A stretch of 49,355 nucleotides of DNA from CAYQQR01 sp964420035 (GCA_964420035.1 CAYQQR010000031.1:1-49355); one strand, 5' to 3'. Positions 24,695 to 33,935 are shown, counted from the stretch's first letter. Translations and numbers: made by a program. Notes: generated from the letters alone by a model not told the origin.

Positions 24695-25882
24695 CTAAAC
24701 GACTTCGCGCACCTGATCGGCGGCTTCCTGAAGGGTTATGGCCGAACCCACCTTCAAACCGGATGCATCGATAAGCTTTTTTCCTTCTTCGGCATTGGTG
24801 CCTTGCAAGCGAACAATAACCGGAATATTGATATTTCCTATCTTTTTATAGGCATCTACTACGCCCTGGGCAACCCGGTCACAGCGTACTATTCCACCGA
24901 AAATATTGATCAGGATGGCTTTTACATTGGGATCTTTCAGAATGATCCGGAAACCTGCTTCTACGGTTTCGGCATTGGCTGTTCCCCCTACATCCAGAAA
25001 ATTAGCAGGGTCCCCGCCGGAAAGTTTGATGATATCCATGGTGGCCATGGCCAATCCGGCACCATTGACCATACATCCAACATTGCCATCCAGTTTAACA
25101 AAATTCAGATCATACTGGGCAGCTTCCACTTCAGTGGGATCTTCCTCTGACAAATCCCTGAGCTCGAGGTAATCTTTATGCCTGAAAAGTGCATTATCAT
25201 CCAGGTTTACCTTGGCATCCGCCGCCATGATCTTATCATCCGAGGTTTTGATAACCGGATTGATCTCAAAAAGTGAGGCATCACTTTTTTCGAAAGCCAG
25301 ATAAAGGGCCATGGCAAAACGAACCATTTCTTTGAATGCATGGCCGTCAAGACCCAAATTAAAGGCGATCTTCCTGGCCTGGAAAGGCTGCAGGCCCAGA
25401 CCTGGGGTAATCTCTTCCCGGAATATCTTTTGCGGGGTTTTCTCAGCTACCTGCTCAATATCCATCCCTCCTTCCGTAGAATACATGATGGTGTTCCGCC
25501 CGAGGTCACGGTTCAGCAGAATACCCATATAAAATTCCCTGATCTCCGAAGTACCGGGGTAATAGATACCCTGTTCCACCAATACTTTTTGCACCAGTTT
25601 GCCTTCGGGGCCCGTCTGCGGTGTAACCAGGGTCATGCCGAGAATCTGCCCGGCATGATCCCTGACTTCTTCGAGGGACCTGGCAATCCTGACCCCCCCG
25701 CCTTTACCTCTTCCTCCTGCATGGATCTGGGCCTTAATAGCCCAGGTATCTGCTGAAGTAGTCCGTTGAATCTCCTTAGCGGCTTCTACAGCTTCATCCG
25801 GGGAGGTCACAACCTTATTTCGCGGGACGGGTACTTGGAATTTCTTGAGAATGTCTTTAGCCTGGTACTCGTGAATATTCAT
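24695..25882 (-). CDS. sucC: Succinyl-CoA synthetase beta subunit (ADP-forming)
   Basis: This is the beta subunit of succinate-CoA ligase. It catalyses the substrate-level phosphorylation step of the TCA cycle, or its reductive branch, together with SucD. The 395-residue product starts MNIHEYQAKDILKKF, as in all SucC. It carries an ATP-grasp domain (QIHAGGRGKGGGVRIA) and the metal and dimer segments (FEINPVIKTSDDKIMAADAKV, MVNGAGLAMATMDIIKLSGG). SucD is not adjacent, which is common in Bacteroidetes. Nucleotide preference (ADP or GDP) cannot be read. It is divergent from the TrmH gene. Confidence 0.95.
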   Translation of the reverse strand: MNIHEYQAKDILKKFQVPVPRNKVVTSPDEAVEAAKEIQRTTSADTWAIKAQIHAGGRGKGGGVRIARSLEEVRDHAGQILGMTLVTPQTGPEGKLVQKVLVEQGIYYPGTSEIREFYMGILLNRDLGRNTIMYSTEGGMDIEQVAEKTPQKIFREEITPGLGLQPFQARKIAFNLGLDGHAFKEMVRFAMALYLAFEKSDASLFEINPVIKTSDDKIMAADAKVNLDDNALFRHKDYLELRDLSEEDPTEVEAAQYDLNFVKLDGNVGCMVNGAGLAMATMDIIKLSGGDPANFLDVGGTANAETVEAGFRIILKDPNVKAILINIFGGIVRCDRVAQGVVDAYKKIGNINIPVIVRLQGTNAEEGKKLIDASGLKVGSAITLQEAADQVREVV

Positions 25883-25942
25883 TTTGCAGAACTTTATGCA
25901 TCAGCGAAAATATCATTTTTTTTCTAACTTAAGCTCCCTGTT

Positions 25943-26494
25943 ATGACACGTCAAATGCGCAAACTAAAAAACGAAGAACTGGGCCGGCCGAATCTTAATG
26001 AATACAGGGAACTTAAAAAACTCCCCCTTGTGCTGGTACTCGACAATATCCGCAGTCAAAATAATGTGGGTTCTATTTTCAGGACTGCTGATGCCTTTCT
26101 TACCGACCATCTTTGCCTGTGCGGCATAACGCCCCGGCCACCGCACCGGGAGATACACAAGACAGCACTGGGGGCCGAAGATTCCGTTGAATGGAAATAC
26201 TATAAGGACACACTGGAAGCAATAGAAGAACTTGGCGCTAAAAATTTCAGGATCATTGCTGTTGAACAAACCGAATTTTCCATACCTTTGTGGGATTTCC
26301 AGCCCAAAAAAAATGAAAAGATCGCATTAATTTTTGGTCACGAGATCCGGGGCGTAGACCAAAGGGTTGTGAATCAGTGCGACCATAGTCTTGAAATACC
26401 CCAATCCGGGACAAAACATTCACTGAATGTTGCCGTTTCTGCCGGTGCGGTACTTTGGGATATCTACAGGGAATATAAAATAAGGGCAACCTGA
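25943..26494 (+). CDS. SpoU/TrmH-family RNA methyltransferase
   Basis: This is an SPOUT-class 2'-O-methyltransferase for tRNA or rRNA that uses S-adenosylmethionine. In 183 residues the three family motifs are visible: LDNIRSQNNVGSIFRTADAF (about 31-50), ALIFGHEIRGV (about 128-138) and EIPQSGTKHSLNVAVSAGAVL (about 150-170, given here in two parts as EIPQSGTKHSLN and VAVSAGAVL). The knot topology residues are intact. There is no extra N-terminal substrate domain, so it is a minimal enzyme. The start could also be Met5 (25955). The stop codon sits inside the loop of its terminator hairpin. Target site unknown. Confidence 0.9.
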   Translation: MTRQMRKLKNEELGRPNLNEYRELKKLPLVLVLDNIRSQNNVGSIFRTADAFLTDHLCLCGITPRPPHREIHKTALGAEDSVEWKYYKDTLEAIEELGAKNFRIIAVEQTEFSIPLWDFQPKKNEKIALIFGHEIRGVDQRVVNQCDHSLEIPQSGTKHSLNVAVSAGAVLWDIYREYKIRAT

Positions 26495-26513
26495 AACCGG
26501 GTTGCCCTTATTT
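26478..26513. terminator. Bidirectional terminator overlapping the methyltransferase stop codon
   Basis: A perfect 14-base-pair stem, AAATAAGGGCAACC (26478-26491) with GGTTGCCCTTATTT (26500-26513), closes an 8-base loop that contains the TGA stop of the methyltransferase (26492-26494). It lies between two convergent genes. The hairpin includes the gene's last codons, an unusually tight arrangement. Confidence 0.75.
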
Positions 26514-26532
26514 GGAAGCTAATTTCAAGCAA

Positions 26533-28245
26533 TTATTCTACGATGGATTTAAAGCTGTCTTCTTCAAAATACCTGAAAAATTCGAGGTCTTTGCCCGCGT
26601 AATCTTTCCACTTGGAATCTTTGGCAACTGCTTCGCGCAGAGCACTGAAAACTGCTTCATCATCACCTTCCCTGGCTGCAATTACAGCGGAAAGATAATG
26701 TGCCTTGGCTGATTTATCAGGCATGTTGCTAAGAATACTTTTAGCGCCTGGATATTTTTCAAGCATGGTCTTTGCAAGTGCAGAGTTGAAGGAAACCGTA
26801 GTTCCAAAATAGCTTTCAGCTGCTTCATATTCACCCTGCATTATCTTGATGATACCCAGGTTGTAGTTTGCTGCATCGCCGACTTCGGTAGCAGAGGTAA
26901 AGAGGTTTTCCGCAGTTTCAATGTCATCTTTCATCAATGCGATTACGCCCAGGTTATTCTTAACCACATCGTTTTCTTTAAGTTCCTTGGCTTTCAAGAA
27001 TGCATCTTCAGCAGCATCAAGATCGCCCAACATGACGGATACATAACCAACGTTATTAATGGCCCGGAAACATTCGGGATAGCCTTCAAATGTCTTTTTA
27101 TAGATATCCCGTTTTTTGGCCATGTCATCATACAAGGTAGCTGCATAGAGCATCTCTTCCATGTTGAGTGTATCCGGATCGGACTCGATGAATTCCTGTA
27201 TCTCTTCATCGGACCAACCTATCTTTTCAGCGTTGAAGATCATCTTCGAACGGCGCAATTCAGGCAGGATTTCATCTTTAAGCACTTCAAAAGCTTCTGA
27301 CAGATTTCTAATCTCCTTTTCCCGTACAGCGGGATCAGAATACATGGACAGAACCCTGAGGATTAATTCCTTATCAGGAATGTCGGAATTTTGTACCAAC
27401 TCCTTAAAGCCTTCCCAGTCTTCTGCTGTGGACATCAATTCGAAAAGCTCCTCGTCTTTGGGTACGTCAATTCTTGAGCGTCTCAGCTCACGATCAAGAT
27501 AACGTTTGGCGGATTTCTGACGATCTTCAGAAAGCTTTTCATTAAAATCCAGCGGACCATCGGGGGAAGCATAGGCAGAAACAGTAATACCTCTCATCTC
27601 CATTCTTTCATTCTCCTTGGTCTTTTTCATAAAGTCGCCCATGCCTTGAACATCTTCTTTCCTCAACTCCGAGTTACGTACCGTGGAGCGATTGATAACA
27701 TAGTGTATATCAGCCATGTATTCTTTCGGCACGATGCGCTGGAACTTATCGCCTACCATGACGGGTTTGGGATCCATCAGGACCAGTGTCGGGGTGGCAA
27801 TGACTCCGTCGGCGATCTTGTAAGGATCCATGGTTACAGAATTATTCCCGGCGCTTGCTTCTGCAACGATCATCAGTTCGGACCGCAGCATGGCCGGATC
27901 ATAATCAATCTCTCCCTGATAGTTGAAAGAACCACCATCCCAGGAAATGACTTTGTAGTTATCTTCTACCTTTTCACCCTGGACCGTTACAGATTCATAA
28001 GTAGTTTCTCCCCCTTCATACGTGAGTGTTGGGGTTGCCGTTAAAATCGCTTTTTTGTTAAAATACTTTTCCGGATAGGTAACGTCAATGGTCACAGCCA
28101 CCTTTCCGCCATGTGTTTCGAGGATTTCAGGAGTTACCTTGTAATTTACTTCACTGGCATTCTCCTTCATTTTGTTGAGTCCGCCGCAGCTGCTTATAAG
28201 GAGTGCAGCAGACAGGAAGGAAGCTAGGTAGATCAGTCGTTTCAT
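26533..28245 (-). CDS. TPR-containing outer-membrane lipoprotein
   Basis: The 570-residue protein has a clear lipoprotein signal (LLISSC, Cys20). It continues with a beta-rich N-terminal half, an OmpA-like stretch (ITVSAYASPDGPLDFNEKLSEDR, written here as ITVSAYASPDGP and LDFNEKLSEDR) and a C-terminal block of TPRs (about 375-540; NNVGYVSVMLGDLDAAEDAF, NNLGVIALMKDDIETAENLF). It resembles abundant Bacteroidales surface lipoproteins. Scaffolding or cell-envelope attachment is likely, but no specific role is known. A good promoter match lies 50 bases upstream. It is convergent with the methyltransferase gene. Confidence 0.78.
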   Translation of the reverse strand: MKRLIYLASFLSAALLISSCGGLNKMKENASEVNYKVTPEILETHGGKVAVTIDVTYPEKYFNKKAILTATPTLTYEGGETTYESVTVQGEKVEDNYKVISWDGGSFNYQGEIDYDPAMLRSELMIVAEASAGNNSVTMDPYKIADGVIATPTLVLMDPKPVMVGDKFQRIVPKEYMADIHYVINRSTVRNSELRKEDVQGMGDFMKKTKENERMEMRGITVSAYASPDGPLDFNEKLSEDRQKSAKRYLDRELRRSRIDVPKDEELFELMSTAEDWEGFKELVQNSDIPDKELILRVLSMYSDPAVREKEIRNLSEAFEVLKDEILPELRRSKMIFNAEKIGWSDEEIQEFIESDPDTLNMEEMLYAATLYDDMAKKRDIYKKTFEGYPECFRAINNVGYVSVMLGDLDAAEDAFLKAKELKENDVVKNNLGVIALMKDDIETAENLFTSATEVGDAANYNLGIIKIMQGEYEAAESYFGTTVSFNSALAKTMLEKYPGAKSILSNMPDKSAKAHYLSAVIAAREGDDEAVFSALREAVAKDSKWKDYAGKDLEFFRYFEEDSFKSIVE

Positions 28246-28294
28246 AATTGCTTGATTATTAGTTTAATATTTGGATTCCTGAATTTGAGTTTTA

Positions 28295-28326
28295 CAAACT
28301 TAATAATGTTTTTTCAATTTATAAAA
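28295..28326 (-). promoter_or_regulatory. Promoter of the TPR lipoprotein gene
   Basis: The minus strand reads TAAGTTTG (plus 28295-28302), a perfect -7 box, preceded at 20 bases by TTTT (28323-28326), one base off the -33 TTTG. It is followed by a leader of about 45 bases. Confidence 0.5.
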
Positions 28327-28351
28327 CTTTTACGCTGAGTTTATTACAAAA

Positions 28352-28993
28352 TTAATGATTCGCTATGACGCGTGTAATGCCGTTTTTATAGTTTTTACCG
28401 AAGATTTCCCATTCAATCCAACGGTAATCATTTTCCTTTTTGACAAAGTCCAGTTCGTCTGCAGCCACCAGCAATACAGGGAAATCTTCCACCGATCTCA
28501 GATAGGTAAAATAACCATCCTGTATCTTTTTCAGGTAATCCGCATCGATCTCCTGCTCGTAGCTCCTGCCTCTTTCCCTGATATTATTTAGTAAGCGGGA
28601 TGGTTCAACATGAAGATAAACATACAGGTTGGGTTTCGGAAGGCGGGGAATGACCATGTTATACAATTGATGAAACAACCTGAATTCATCGTCCGGCAGG
28701 GTGGCCCGGGCAAAGATCAGGGACTTTGAGAAATGATAATCGGCGATTACCGAGGATTGAAAGAGCTCGGGGTCCCGGATATTATGCTTCAGATCATTAT
28801 ACCTGGAAGCCAGGAAGGAGAGCTCCAGCGGAAAAGCATAGCGTTGCTGATCCTTGTAAAATTTTGGGAGAAAAGGATTTTCCGCGAATCTTTCCAGCAA
28901 AACGCGGGCTTTGTGCCGCTCAGCAATCTTCCGGACCAGGGAAGTTTTACCCGCACCGATGTTGCCTTCTATGACCAGGTACCTGTACTTCAT
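28352..28993 (-). CDS. Deoxynucleoside kinase
   Basis: It phosphorylates deoxynucleosides (deoxyadenosine/deoxyguanosine-type) in the salvage pathway. The 213-residue product has the P-loop EGNIGAGKTSLVRKI (residues 9-23). The E-R-F-x-E-N-P-F segment (LERFAENPFLPKF) lies in the substrate pocket, and an arginine-rich lid, IRERGRSYEQEID, is present. The fold is the dNK/thymidine-kinase-2 type. It starts 24 bases after the prolyl oligopeptidase stop, so the two are probably co-transcribed. The exact base preference is not readable. Confidence 0.9.
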   Translation of the reverse strand: MKYRYLVIEGNIGAGKTSLVRKIAERHKARVLLERFAENPFLPKFYKDQQRYAFPLELSFLASRYNDLKHNIRDPELFQSSVIADYHFSKSLIFARATLPDDEFRLFHQLYNMVIPRLPKPNLYVYLHVEPSRLLNNIRERGRSYEQEIDADYLKKIQDGYFTYLRSVEDFPVLLVAADELDFVKKENDYRWIEWEIFGKNYKNGITRVIANH

Positions 28994-29017
28994 CGCGAAA
29001 TCTGTAACCCTGTAACA

Positions 29018-31120
29018 CTAAAATTCGGGTTCCACGCCCATATTGTAAAAGGTAAAGGCCCAGCGATCGGTCCATTCATCAATGAGTTTCCTGGTAGGGG
29101 TACCGGCTCCATGCCCCGCCTCTGTCTCGATACGGATTATGACCGGGTTTCGCGGGGATACTTTTTCCTGCAGTGCAGCCCCGTATTTGAAGGAATGGGC
29201 CGGCACCACTCTGTCGTCATGATCGGCAGTGGTAACCATAACCGCCGGGTATTCTTCTCCTTCAGCAATATTGTGTAAAGGTGAATATTTTAAAATGTAT
29301 TCGAACTGAACCGAATCATCGGATGATCCGTAATCATAAATCCAATAGCGACCGATAGTAAACTTGTGGAAACGAAGCATATCCATGACGCCTACATCGG
29401 GAAAGGCAACTTCAAACAGATCGGGACGTTGATTCACCACCGCACCAACAAGTAATCCCCCGTTGGAAGCGCCGTTGACAGCCAATCTGCCGGGATTGGT
29501 ATAGCCTTCCCGGATCAGGTATTCGGCTGCAGCAATGAAATCATCGAAAACATTTTGCTTGTTCATAAGCCTGCCGGCATCATGCCAGTCTTTACCGTAT
29601 TCTCCTCCACCCCTTATATTTGCAACGGCATAGATTCCGTCGTTCCGGAACCATACGGTATTGTAAACCCGGAAAGACGGCAAAACGGGGATATTGAACC
29701 CGCCATAACCATAAAGCATGGTGGGATTTTTTCCATTCAGCTCCAGGTCTTTCCCGTGGGTAATGAACATGGGAACGGTGGTACCATCCTTGCTTTTATA
29801 GAAAACCTGCCGGGTAATGTACTCTTCCGAATTGAAACTAATCTCGGGTTGGAAGTATAATTCCAGGCTATCTTTTGTAACATCATATTTATATACAGAT
29901 TCCGGCTGGATAAATGATTCAAACTCAATAAAGGCCAGTTCGTCTTCTTCCTCTCCGCTGATACGGGACACGGTTCCAATACCGGGCAGTTCGATTTCTT
30001 TTTCAAAAGTCCCATCCGGTCCGAACATGGAAATAAGGCTCCGGGCATCTTGCAAATAATTGACAATAAGTTTGCCGCCTGCCACCTGGCCGTTATTCAG
30101 AACTTTTTCAGTATCTTCAGGTATAAATTCTGTTATTTGGGGGTCATCCCCGAATGTAACTGCAAGGATCTTGTATTTCTCGGCACCGTCATCGGTATAA
30201 ATAAGATGTTTGTCCTGAATATCTCCGATATAACCATAATTGTTCTCAAAACCTTCGAACAGAGGTTTAAAATCAGGAGCCAGGCTGGCCTTGCTGAAGT
30301 AAAGCGAATTACCGCTCGTAGACTCATACGAGCTTAGCAGAAAATATTTTTTATCTTCAGTAACGCGCAATCCAAAACCACGATTTGGATGTTCCGCATC
30401 TTCATATATGAGGATATCCTCATACTGTGGGGTGCCGACTTTATGATAATATACCCGGGCATTCCGATTCACGCCGGTAAGTTGCTCGTCCTCGTCAGTT
30501 TCGGGAAAACGGGTATAGAAAAATCCATCCTTGTACCAGCTGATACCGGAAAATTTGATCCATTTGAGATGATCTTCCAGGTCGGTCATGTCATCCAGCT
30601 TCCGGACCATGATCTCCTGCCAGTCCGAGCCCCCCCCGGAAATAGCGTAAGCCACGTATTTTCCGTCTTTGGATACGCTGAAATTCCGGAGGGATATGGT
30701 CCCCTCTTCAGATAATAAATTGGGATCTATGACCAGTTTGGCTTCCCCGTCCAATTCTTTCAACATCATCCAGACATCCTGGTCCAGCAATCCGTCATTG
30801 AACCTGTAAAAGTATTTTCCTCCTGCCTTGACCGGTGCACTCATGCGGGCATAATCCCACATTTTGGTGAGTTGTTCCTTTAATTTATCCCGGTAGGGTA
30901 TTTGCTCCAGGTAGGCTTCTGTGAATTGGTTTTGCAGTTTGACCCAGGTCCCGGTCTCTTCAGAACGGTCATCTTCGAGCCATCTGTAAGGATCAGGCAC
31001 CTTGGTGCCAGAATAGACATCTACCGTATCCACTTTAGGGGTTTCGGGATACTGCCGCTGTTCACTTTTACATCCCATTATGAAAAGCAGGATAGCTAAA
31101 AAAAAGATTGTATTTCTCAT
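29018..31120 (-). CDS. Prolyl oligopeptidase (S9A family) lipoprotein
   Basis: This is a serine peptidase that cuts short peptides after proline. The 700-residue product begins with a lipoprotein signal (FIMGCKSE, Cys17), so it is envelope-bound. The N-terminal propeller opens with VPDPYRWLEDD. The C-terminal alpha/beta hydrolase domain has the triad: Ser in GASNGGLLVGA (about 550), Asp in ADHDDRVVPAHSFKYGA (about 635) and His in EAGHGAG (about 671). Family length is normal. A -7 box lies just upstream, overlapping nothing but the pnp-POP gap. It is followed by the deoxynucleoside kinase gene. Confidence 0.93.
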   Translation of the reverse strand: MRNTIFFLAILLFIMGCKSEQRQYPETPKVDTVDVYSGTKVPDPYRWLEDDRSEETGTWVKLQNQFTEAYLEQIPYRDKLKEQLTKMWDYARMSAPVKAGGKYFYRFNDGLLDQDVWMMLKELDGEAKLVIDPNLLSEEGTISLRNFSVSKDGKYVAYAISGGGSDWQEIMVRKLDDMTDLEDHLKWIKFSGISWYKDGFFYTRFPETDEDEQLTGVNRNARVYYHKVGTPQYEDILIYEDAEHPNRGFGLRVTEDKKYFLLSSYESTSGNSLYFSKASLAPDFKPLFEGFENNYGYIGDIQDKHLIYTDDGAEKYKILAVTFGDDPQITEFIPEDTEKVLNNGQVAGGKLIVNYLQDARSLISMFGPDGTFEKEIELPGIGTVSRISGEEEDELAFIEFESFIQPESVYKYDVTKDSLELYFQPEISFNSEEYITRQVFYKSKDGTTVPMFITHGKDLELNGKNPTMLYGYGGFNIPVLPSFRVYNTVWFRNDGIYAVANIRGGGEYGKDWHDAGRLMNKQNVFDDFIAAAEYLIREGYTNPGRLAVNGASNGGLLVGAVVNQRPDLFEVAFPDVGVMDMLRFHKFTIGRYWIYDYGSSDDSVQFEYILKYSPLHNIAEGEEYPAVMVTTADHDDRVVPAHSFKYGAALQEKVSPRNPVIIRIETEAGHGAGTPTRKLIDEWTDRWAFTFYNMGVEPEF

Positions 31121-31140
31121 GGTTTTGTATTTTTATTCAT

Positions 31141-31148
31141 CAAAAATA
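31141..31148 (-). promoter_or_regulatory. Candidate -7 box for the prolyl oligopeptidase gene
   Basis: TATTTTTG on the minus strand is a perfect TAnnTTTG match 20 bases from the start codon. Any -33 element would fall at the 3' end of pnp, where none is convincing. Confidence 0.35.
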
Positions 31149-31163
31149 CAGAACTATTCCGGG

Positions 31164-33440
31164 CTACCAGCGGTTGGGATGCTTTTCATCCTTGCCGCCT
31201 TCTTCTTCCCGGCGGTCGTCCCTTCTGCCTTGTTTCCGGTCCTGCTTTCGATTTTCTCTTCTCGGGTTCCGCTGATGATCACTTCCTCCTTTCTGTTCTG
31301 ACGCAGACCCGGGCCGGGGTAACAAAGCTTTACGGGATAATTTAAGTTTACCGGTCCTTTTATCCAGATCGATGAGTTTGACTTCGACCTCATCTCCTTC
31401 CTTAAATACATCTTCAACCTTATCGATACGTTTCCAGTCTATCTCGCTGATATGAAGCAAACCTTCTTTTCCGGGCAGGATCTCAATGAAGGCTCCAAAA
31501 GATACGATTGATTTAACCTCACCTTTGTATACATTCCCGATTTCGGGTACGGCAGTTATGGCCTTTATCCTTTCCCTTGCTGCATTAATCGATTCTTCAT
31601 TGGAAGCAAATATATCCACGACACCCAGGTTGTCAATTTCATCAATAACGATGGTGGCACCTGTTTGTTCCTGAATCTCCTGTACCACTTTACCTCCCGG
31701 ACCAATAACCGCACCGATCATTTCTTTCGGAATGGTCATCTTGATGATCCTGGGTACGTGTGGCTTGAAGTTCTCACGTGGTACATCGAGTGTTTCCAGC
31801 ATAATGTCCAGAATGTGGAGTCGCCCTTTCTTTGCCTGTTCCAGTGCCTCCTCCAAAATCTCATAAGAAAGACCCTCTACCTTAATATCCATCTGTGTGG
31901 CTGTAATCCCGTCACGGGTCCCGGCTACTTTGAAGTCCATATCCCCCAAATGATCTTCATCCCCGAGAATATCCGACAGGATAGCGTATTTTCCAGAGTC
32001 AACATCTGTAATCAATCCCATAGCGATTCCAGAAACCGGTTTGCTTATCTGCAATCCGGAATCCATCAGGGCCAATGTACCTGCACAAACGGTAGCCATG
32101 GATGAGGAACCGTTTGATTCCAGAATATCGGAGACTACCCGTACCGCGTAGGGATTGCTTGATTCTTCAGGCATCACTTTTCTCAGGGCACGCAGGGCGA
32201 GGTTCCCGTGCCCGATCTCACGCCGGCTGATGCCCCTCACGGGCCGGGCATCACCTGTTGAGAAGGGCGGGAAGTTGTAATGCAAAACAAACTTATCCGT
32301 TCCCTGTATAAGCACTTCATCGATGATCTTCTCATCCAGCTTATTCCCCAGAGTGACTGTGGTAAGCGATTGGGTTTCGCCCCGGGTGAACAACGCGGAG
32401 CCATGGGCTGCAGGCAGGTAATCCACCTCGCACCAAATGGGCCGGATCTCATCGGTCTTTCTGCCATCCACCCGGATTCCTTCATCCAGGATCAATTTTC
32501 TGAGTGCTTCTTTTTCCACATCATGAAAATAACGATCCACCAACTGTACAGGTTTGTCTTCCTCCTCACCGGGCATGCTTTCCAGGAATTCTTCTTTTAT
32601 TTTGGAATAGGCTTCCGAACGTTCGTGCTTACTTAACCGGGATTTGCCTGCTTCATAAACCTTATCATAGGTCTGCTCAAATATCTGTTTCCTGAGCTCC
32701 TCGTCGTTAACCTCATGCCCGCAGTCCCTTTTCTTCTCCGTACCCAGCTCTTTCATCAGTTCTTCCTGCATAAGGCAGTGTTTTTTGATTTCCTCATGAG
32801 CGAACTTAATGGCTTCGAGCATTTCCGCTTCGGAAACTTCGTTCATCTCGCCCTCCACCATAAGAATATTATCCTTGGTAGCGCCAACGAGAATATCAAT
32901 ATCGGCCATCTCCAGTTCAGAAAAGGTGGGATTGATCATCAGTTTATTGTTGACCCGGGCTACCCGTACTTCCGACATGGGTCCGTTGAAAGGCACATCC
33001 GAAACGGCCAGTGCAGAGGATGCAGCTAAGCCTGCAAGTGCATCGGGAATGATATCATGTTCGGCAGATATAAGAAAGATACTTACGAAAGTATCCGCAT
33101 GATAATCATCCGGGAACAGGGGTCTCAGCGCCCTGTCAACCAACCTGCAAATCAACACTTCATAATCTCCCGGCCGGGTTTCCCTTTTCAAGAATCCTCC
33201 CGGAAATCTGCCGGCCGAAGCAAACTTTTCTTTATATTCAACCGAAAGAGGCATGAAATCTACATCCTCTTTGGCTTCTCTGGCTGAAACCACGGTAGCC
33301 AGCAACATGGTTTTCCCCATTTTTACAACTACCGATCCATCTGCTTGCCTGGCAAGCTTGCCGGTTTCAACAGTAATGGTCCTTCCGTCATCCACCTTTA
33401 TGCTCTTGGTGACCGTGTTGAATAATTGATCTTTACTCAT
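31164..33440 (-). CDS. pnp: Polynucleotide phosphorylase
   Basis: This is a 3'-5' exoribonuclease that degrades RNA with phosphate, and also a polymerase of tails. The 758-residue protein has two RNase PH domains (RFPGGFLKRETRPGDYEVL in the first, FSTGDARPVRGISRREIGHG in the second), a KH domain (MIGAVIGPGGKVVQEIQEQ), an S1 domain (IGNVYKGEVKSIVSFGAFIEI) and a short, strongly basic and acidic tail (about 700-758, rich in R, K, D and E). The tail may bind RNA or partners. It lies downstream of rpsO on the same strand, the old rpsO-pnp order, but with a terminator and a REP-like element between them. Confidence 0.97.
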   Translation of the reverse strand: MSKDQLFNTVTKSIKVDDGRTITVETGKLARQADGSVVVKMGKTMLLATVVSAREAKEDVDFMPLSVEYKEKFASAGRFPGGFLKRETRPGDYEVLICRLVDRALRPLFPDDYHADTFVSIFLISAEHDIIPDALAGLAASSALAVSDVPFNGPMSEVRVARVNNKLMINPTFSELEMADIDILVGATKDNILMVEGEMNEVSEAEMLEAIKFAHEEIKKHCLMQEELMKELGTEKKRDCGHEVNDEELRKQIFEQTYDKVYEAGKSRLSKHERSEAYSKIKEEFLESMPGEEEDKPVQLVDRYFHDVEKEALRKLILDEGIRVDGRKTDEIRPIWCEVDYLPAAHGSALFTRGETQSLTTVTLGNKLDEKIIDEVLIQGTDKFVLHYNFPPFSTGDARPVRGISRREIGHGNLALRALRKVMPEESSNPYAVRVVSDILESNGSSSMATVCAGTLALMDSGLQISKPVSGIAMGLITDVDSGKYAILSDILGDEDHLGDMDFKVAGTRDGITATQMDIKVEGLSYEILEEALEQAKKGRLHILDIMLETLDVPRENFKPHVPRIIKMTIPKEMIGAVIGPGGKVVQEIQEQTGATIVIDEIDNLGVVDIFASNEESINAARERIKAITAVPEIGNVYKGEVKSIVSFGAFIEILPGKEGLLHISEIDWKRIDKVEDVFKEGDEVEVKLIDLDKRTGKLKLSRKALLPRPGSASEQKGGSDHQRNPRRENRKQDRKQGRRDDRREEEGGKDEKHPNRW

Positions 33441-33506
33441 TGTTATAACTTTTTAATCGTGAGGTTACCCATCACGTGAATTGATGATATTGTCAGATGA
33501 ATAAAC

Positions 33507-33600
33507 TACCTCGCGGCAGAGCCACGAGGTATTAACAAAATTAATACTTCTTCTCGAAGCAGAGCTTCGGGGAACTAACCCCATAGAGAATTAGAATGGG
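33507..33600. repeat. REP-like double-hairpin element between rpsO and pnp
   Basis: Two adjacent hairpins share the apex GC-AGA-GC. The first (33507-33531) has an 11-base-pair stem, TACCTCGCGGC with GCCACGAGGTA, and one C-A mismatch. The second (33551-33573, core CTCGAAGC/GCTTCGGG) is fully paired counting G-T. A smaller CCCAT/ATGGG hairpin follows (33580-33600). The first hairpin recurs with one base change at 49310-49334. REP-like elements of this kind are mobilised by REP-associated tyrosine transposases; none is in the window. Confidence 0.75.
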
Positions 33601-33627
33601 ACTCCGAATGAACCTTTCCATAAATAT

Positions 33628-33654
33628 AAAAAAGGCAATTTCGGGAATTGCCTT
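33628..33654 (-). terminator. Rho-independent terminator of rpsO
   Basis: AAGGCAATT (33632-33640) pairs perfectly with AATTGCCTT (33646-33654) around a TCGGG loop. On the minus strand the stem runs into a T tract (plus-strand A run 33628-33633). The stem begins 5 bases past the rpsO stop. It partly insulates rpsO from pnp. Confidence 0.85.
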
Positions 33655-33659
33655 GTGGT

Positions 33660-33929
33660 TTACTTTCTAAGGTTCAATGACTTGATTATCGCCCGATATC
33701 TTTCAATATCGCGCTCTTTGAGATAGTCCAGTAAACGCCTTCTCTTACCTACCAATTTCAGCAAAGCTCTTTGCGTACCGAAATCATTCTTATTTTTTTT
33801 CAAATGGTTCGTAAGATGAGTAATCCGTGTAGAAAACAGGGCAATCTGGGATTCAGGTGAACCAGTATCATTGTCTTTTTTCCCGTATTTCTTAAAGATC
33901 TTTTCCTTCTCTTCCGTGGTTAAATGCAT
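33660..33929 (-). CDS. rpsO: Ribosomal protein S15
   Basis: This is a primary binding protein of the 16S rRNA central domain in the 30S subunit. The 89-residue product starting at the ATG at 33929 (MHLTTEEKEKIF) matches family length. It contains the signature DTGSPESQIALFSTRITHLT and ends KERDIERYRAIIKSLNLRK. A TTG 15 bases further upstream would add MSGIK, but an AGGA Shine-Dalgarno lies 6 bases before the ATG. Its promoter and terminator are both clear. pnp follows on the same strand. Confidence 0.97.
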   Translation of the reverse strand: MHLTTEEKEKIFKKYGKKDNDTGSPESQIALFSTRITHLTNHLKKNKNDFGTQRALLKLVGKRRRLLDYLKERDIERYRAIIKSLNLRK

Positions 33930-33935
33930 CTTAAT

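Noticed and set aside
24580..24774. Short plus-strand open frame (64 codons) between lysO and sucC
   Set aside because: It has no known motif, no clear ribosome site, and its second half lies over the end of sucC. It could be a gene remnant but nothing supports it.
33441..33506. Possible small RNA between rpsO and pnp
   Set aside because: No promoter-terminator pair surrounds it; the hairpins are better explained as a REP-like element.
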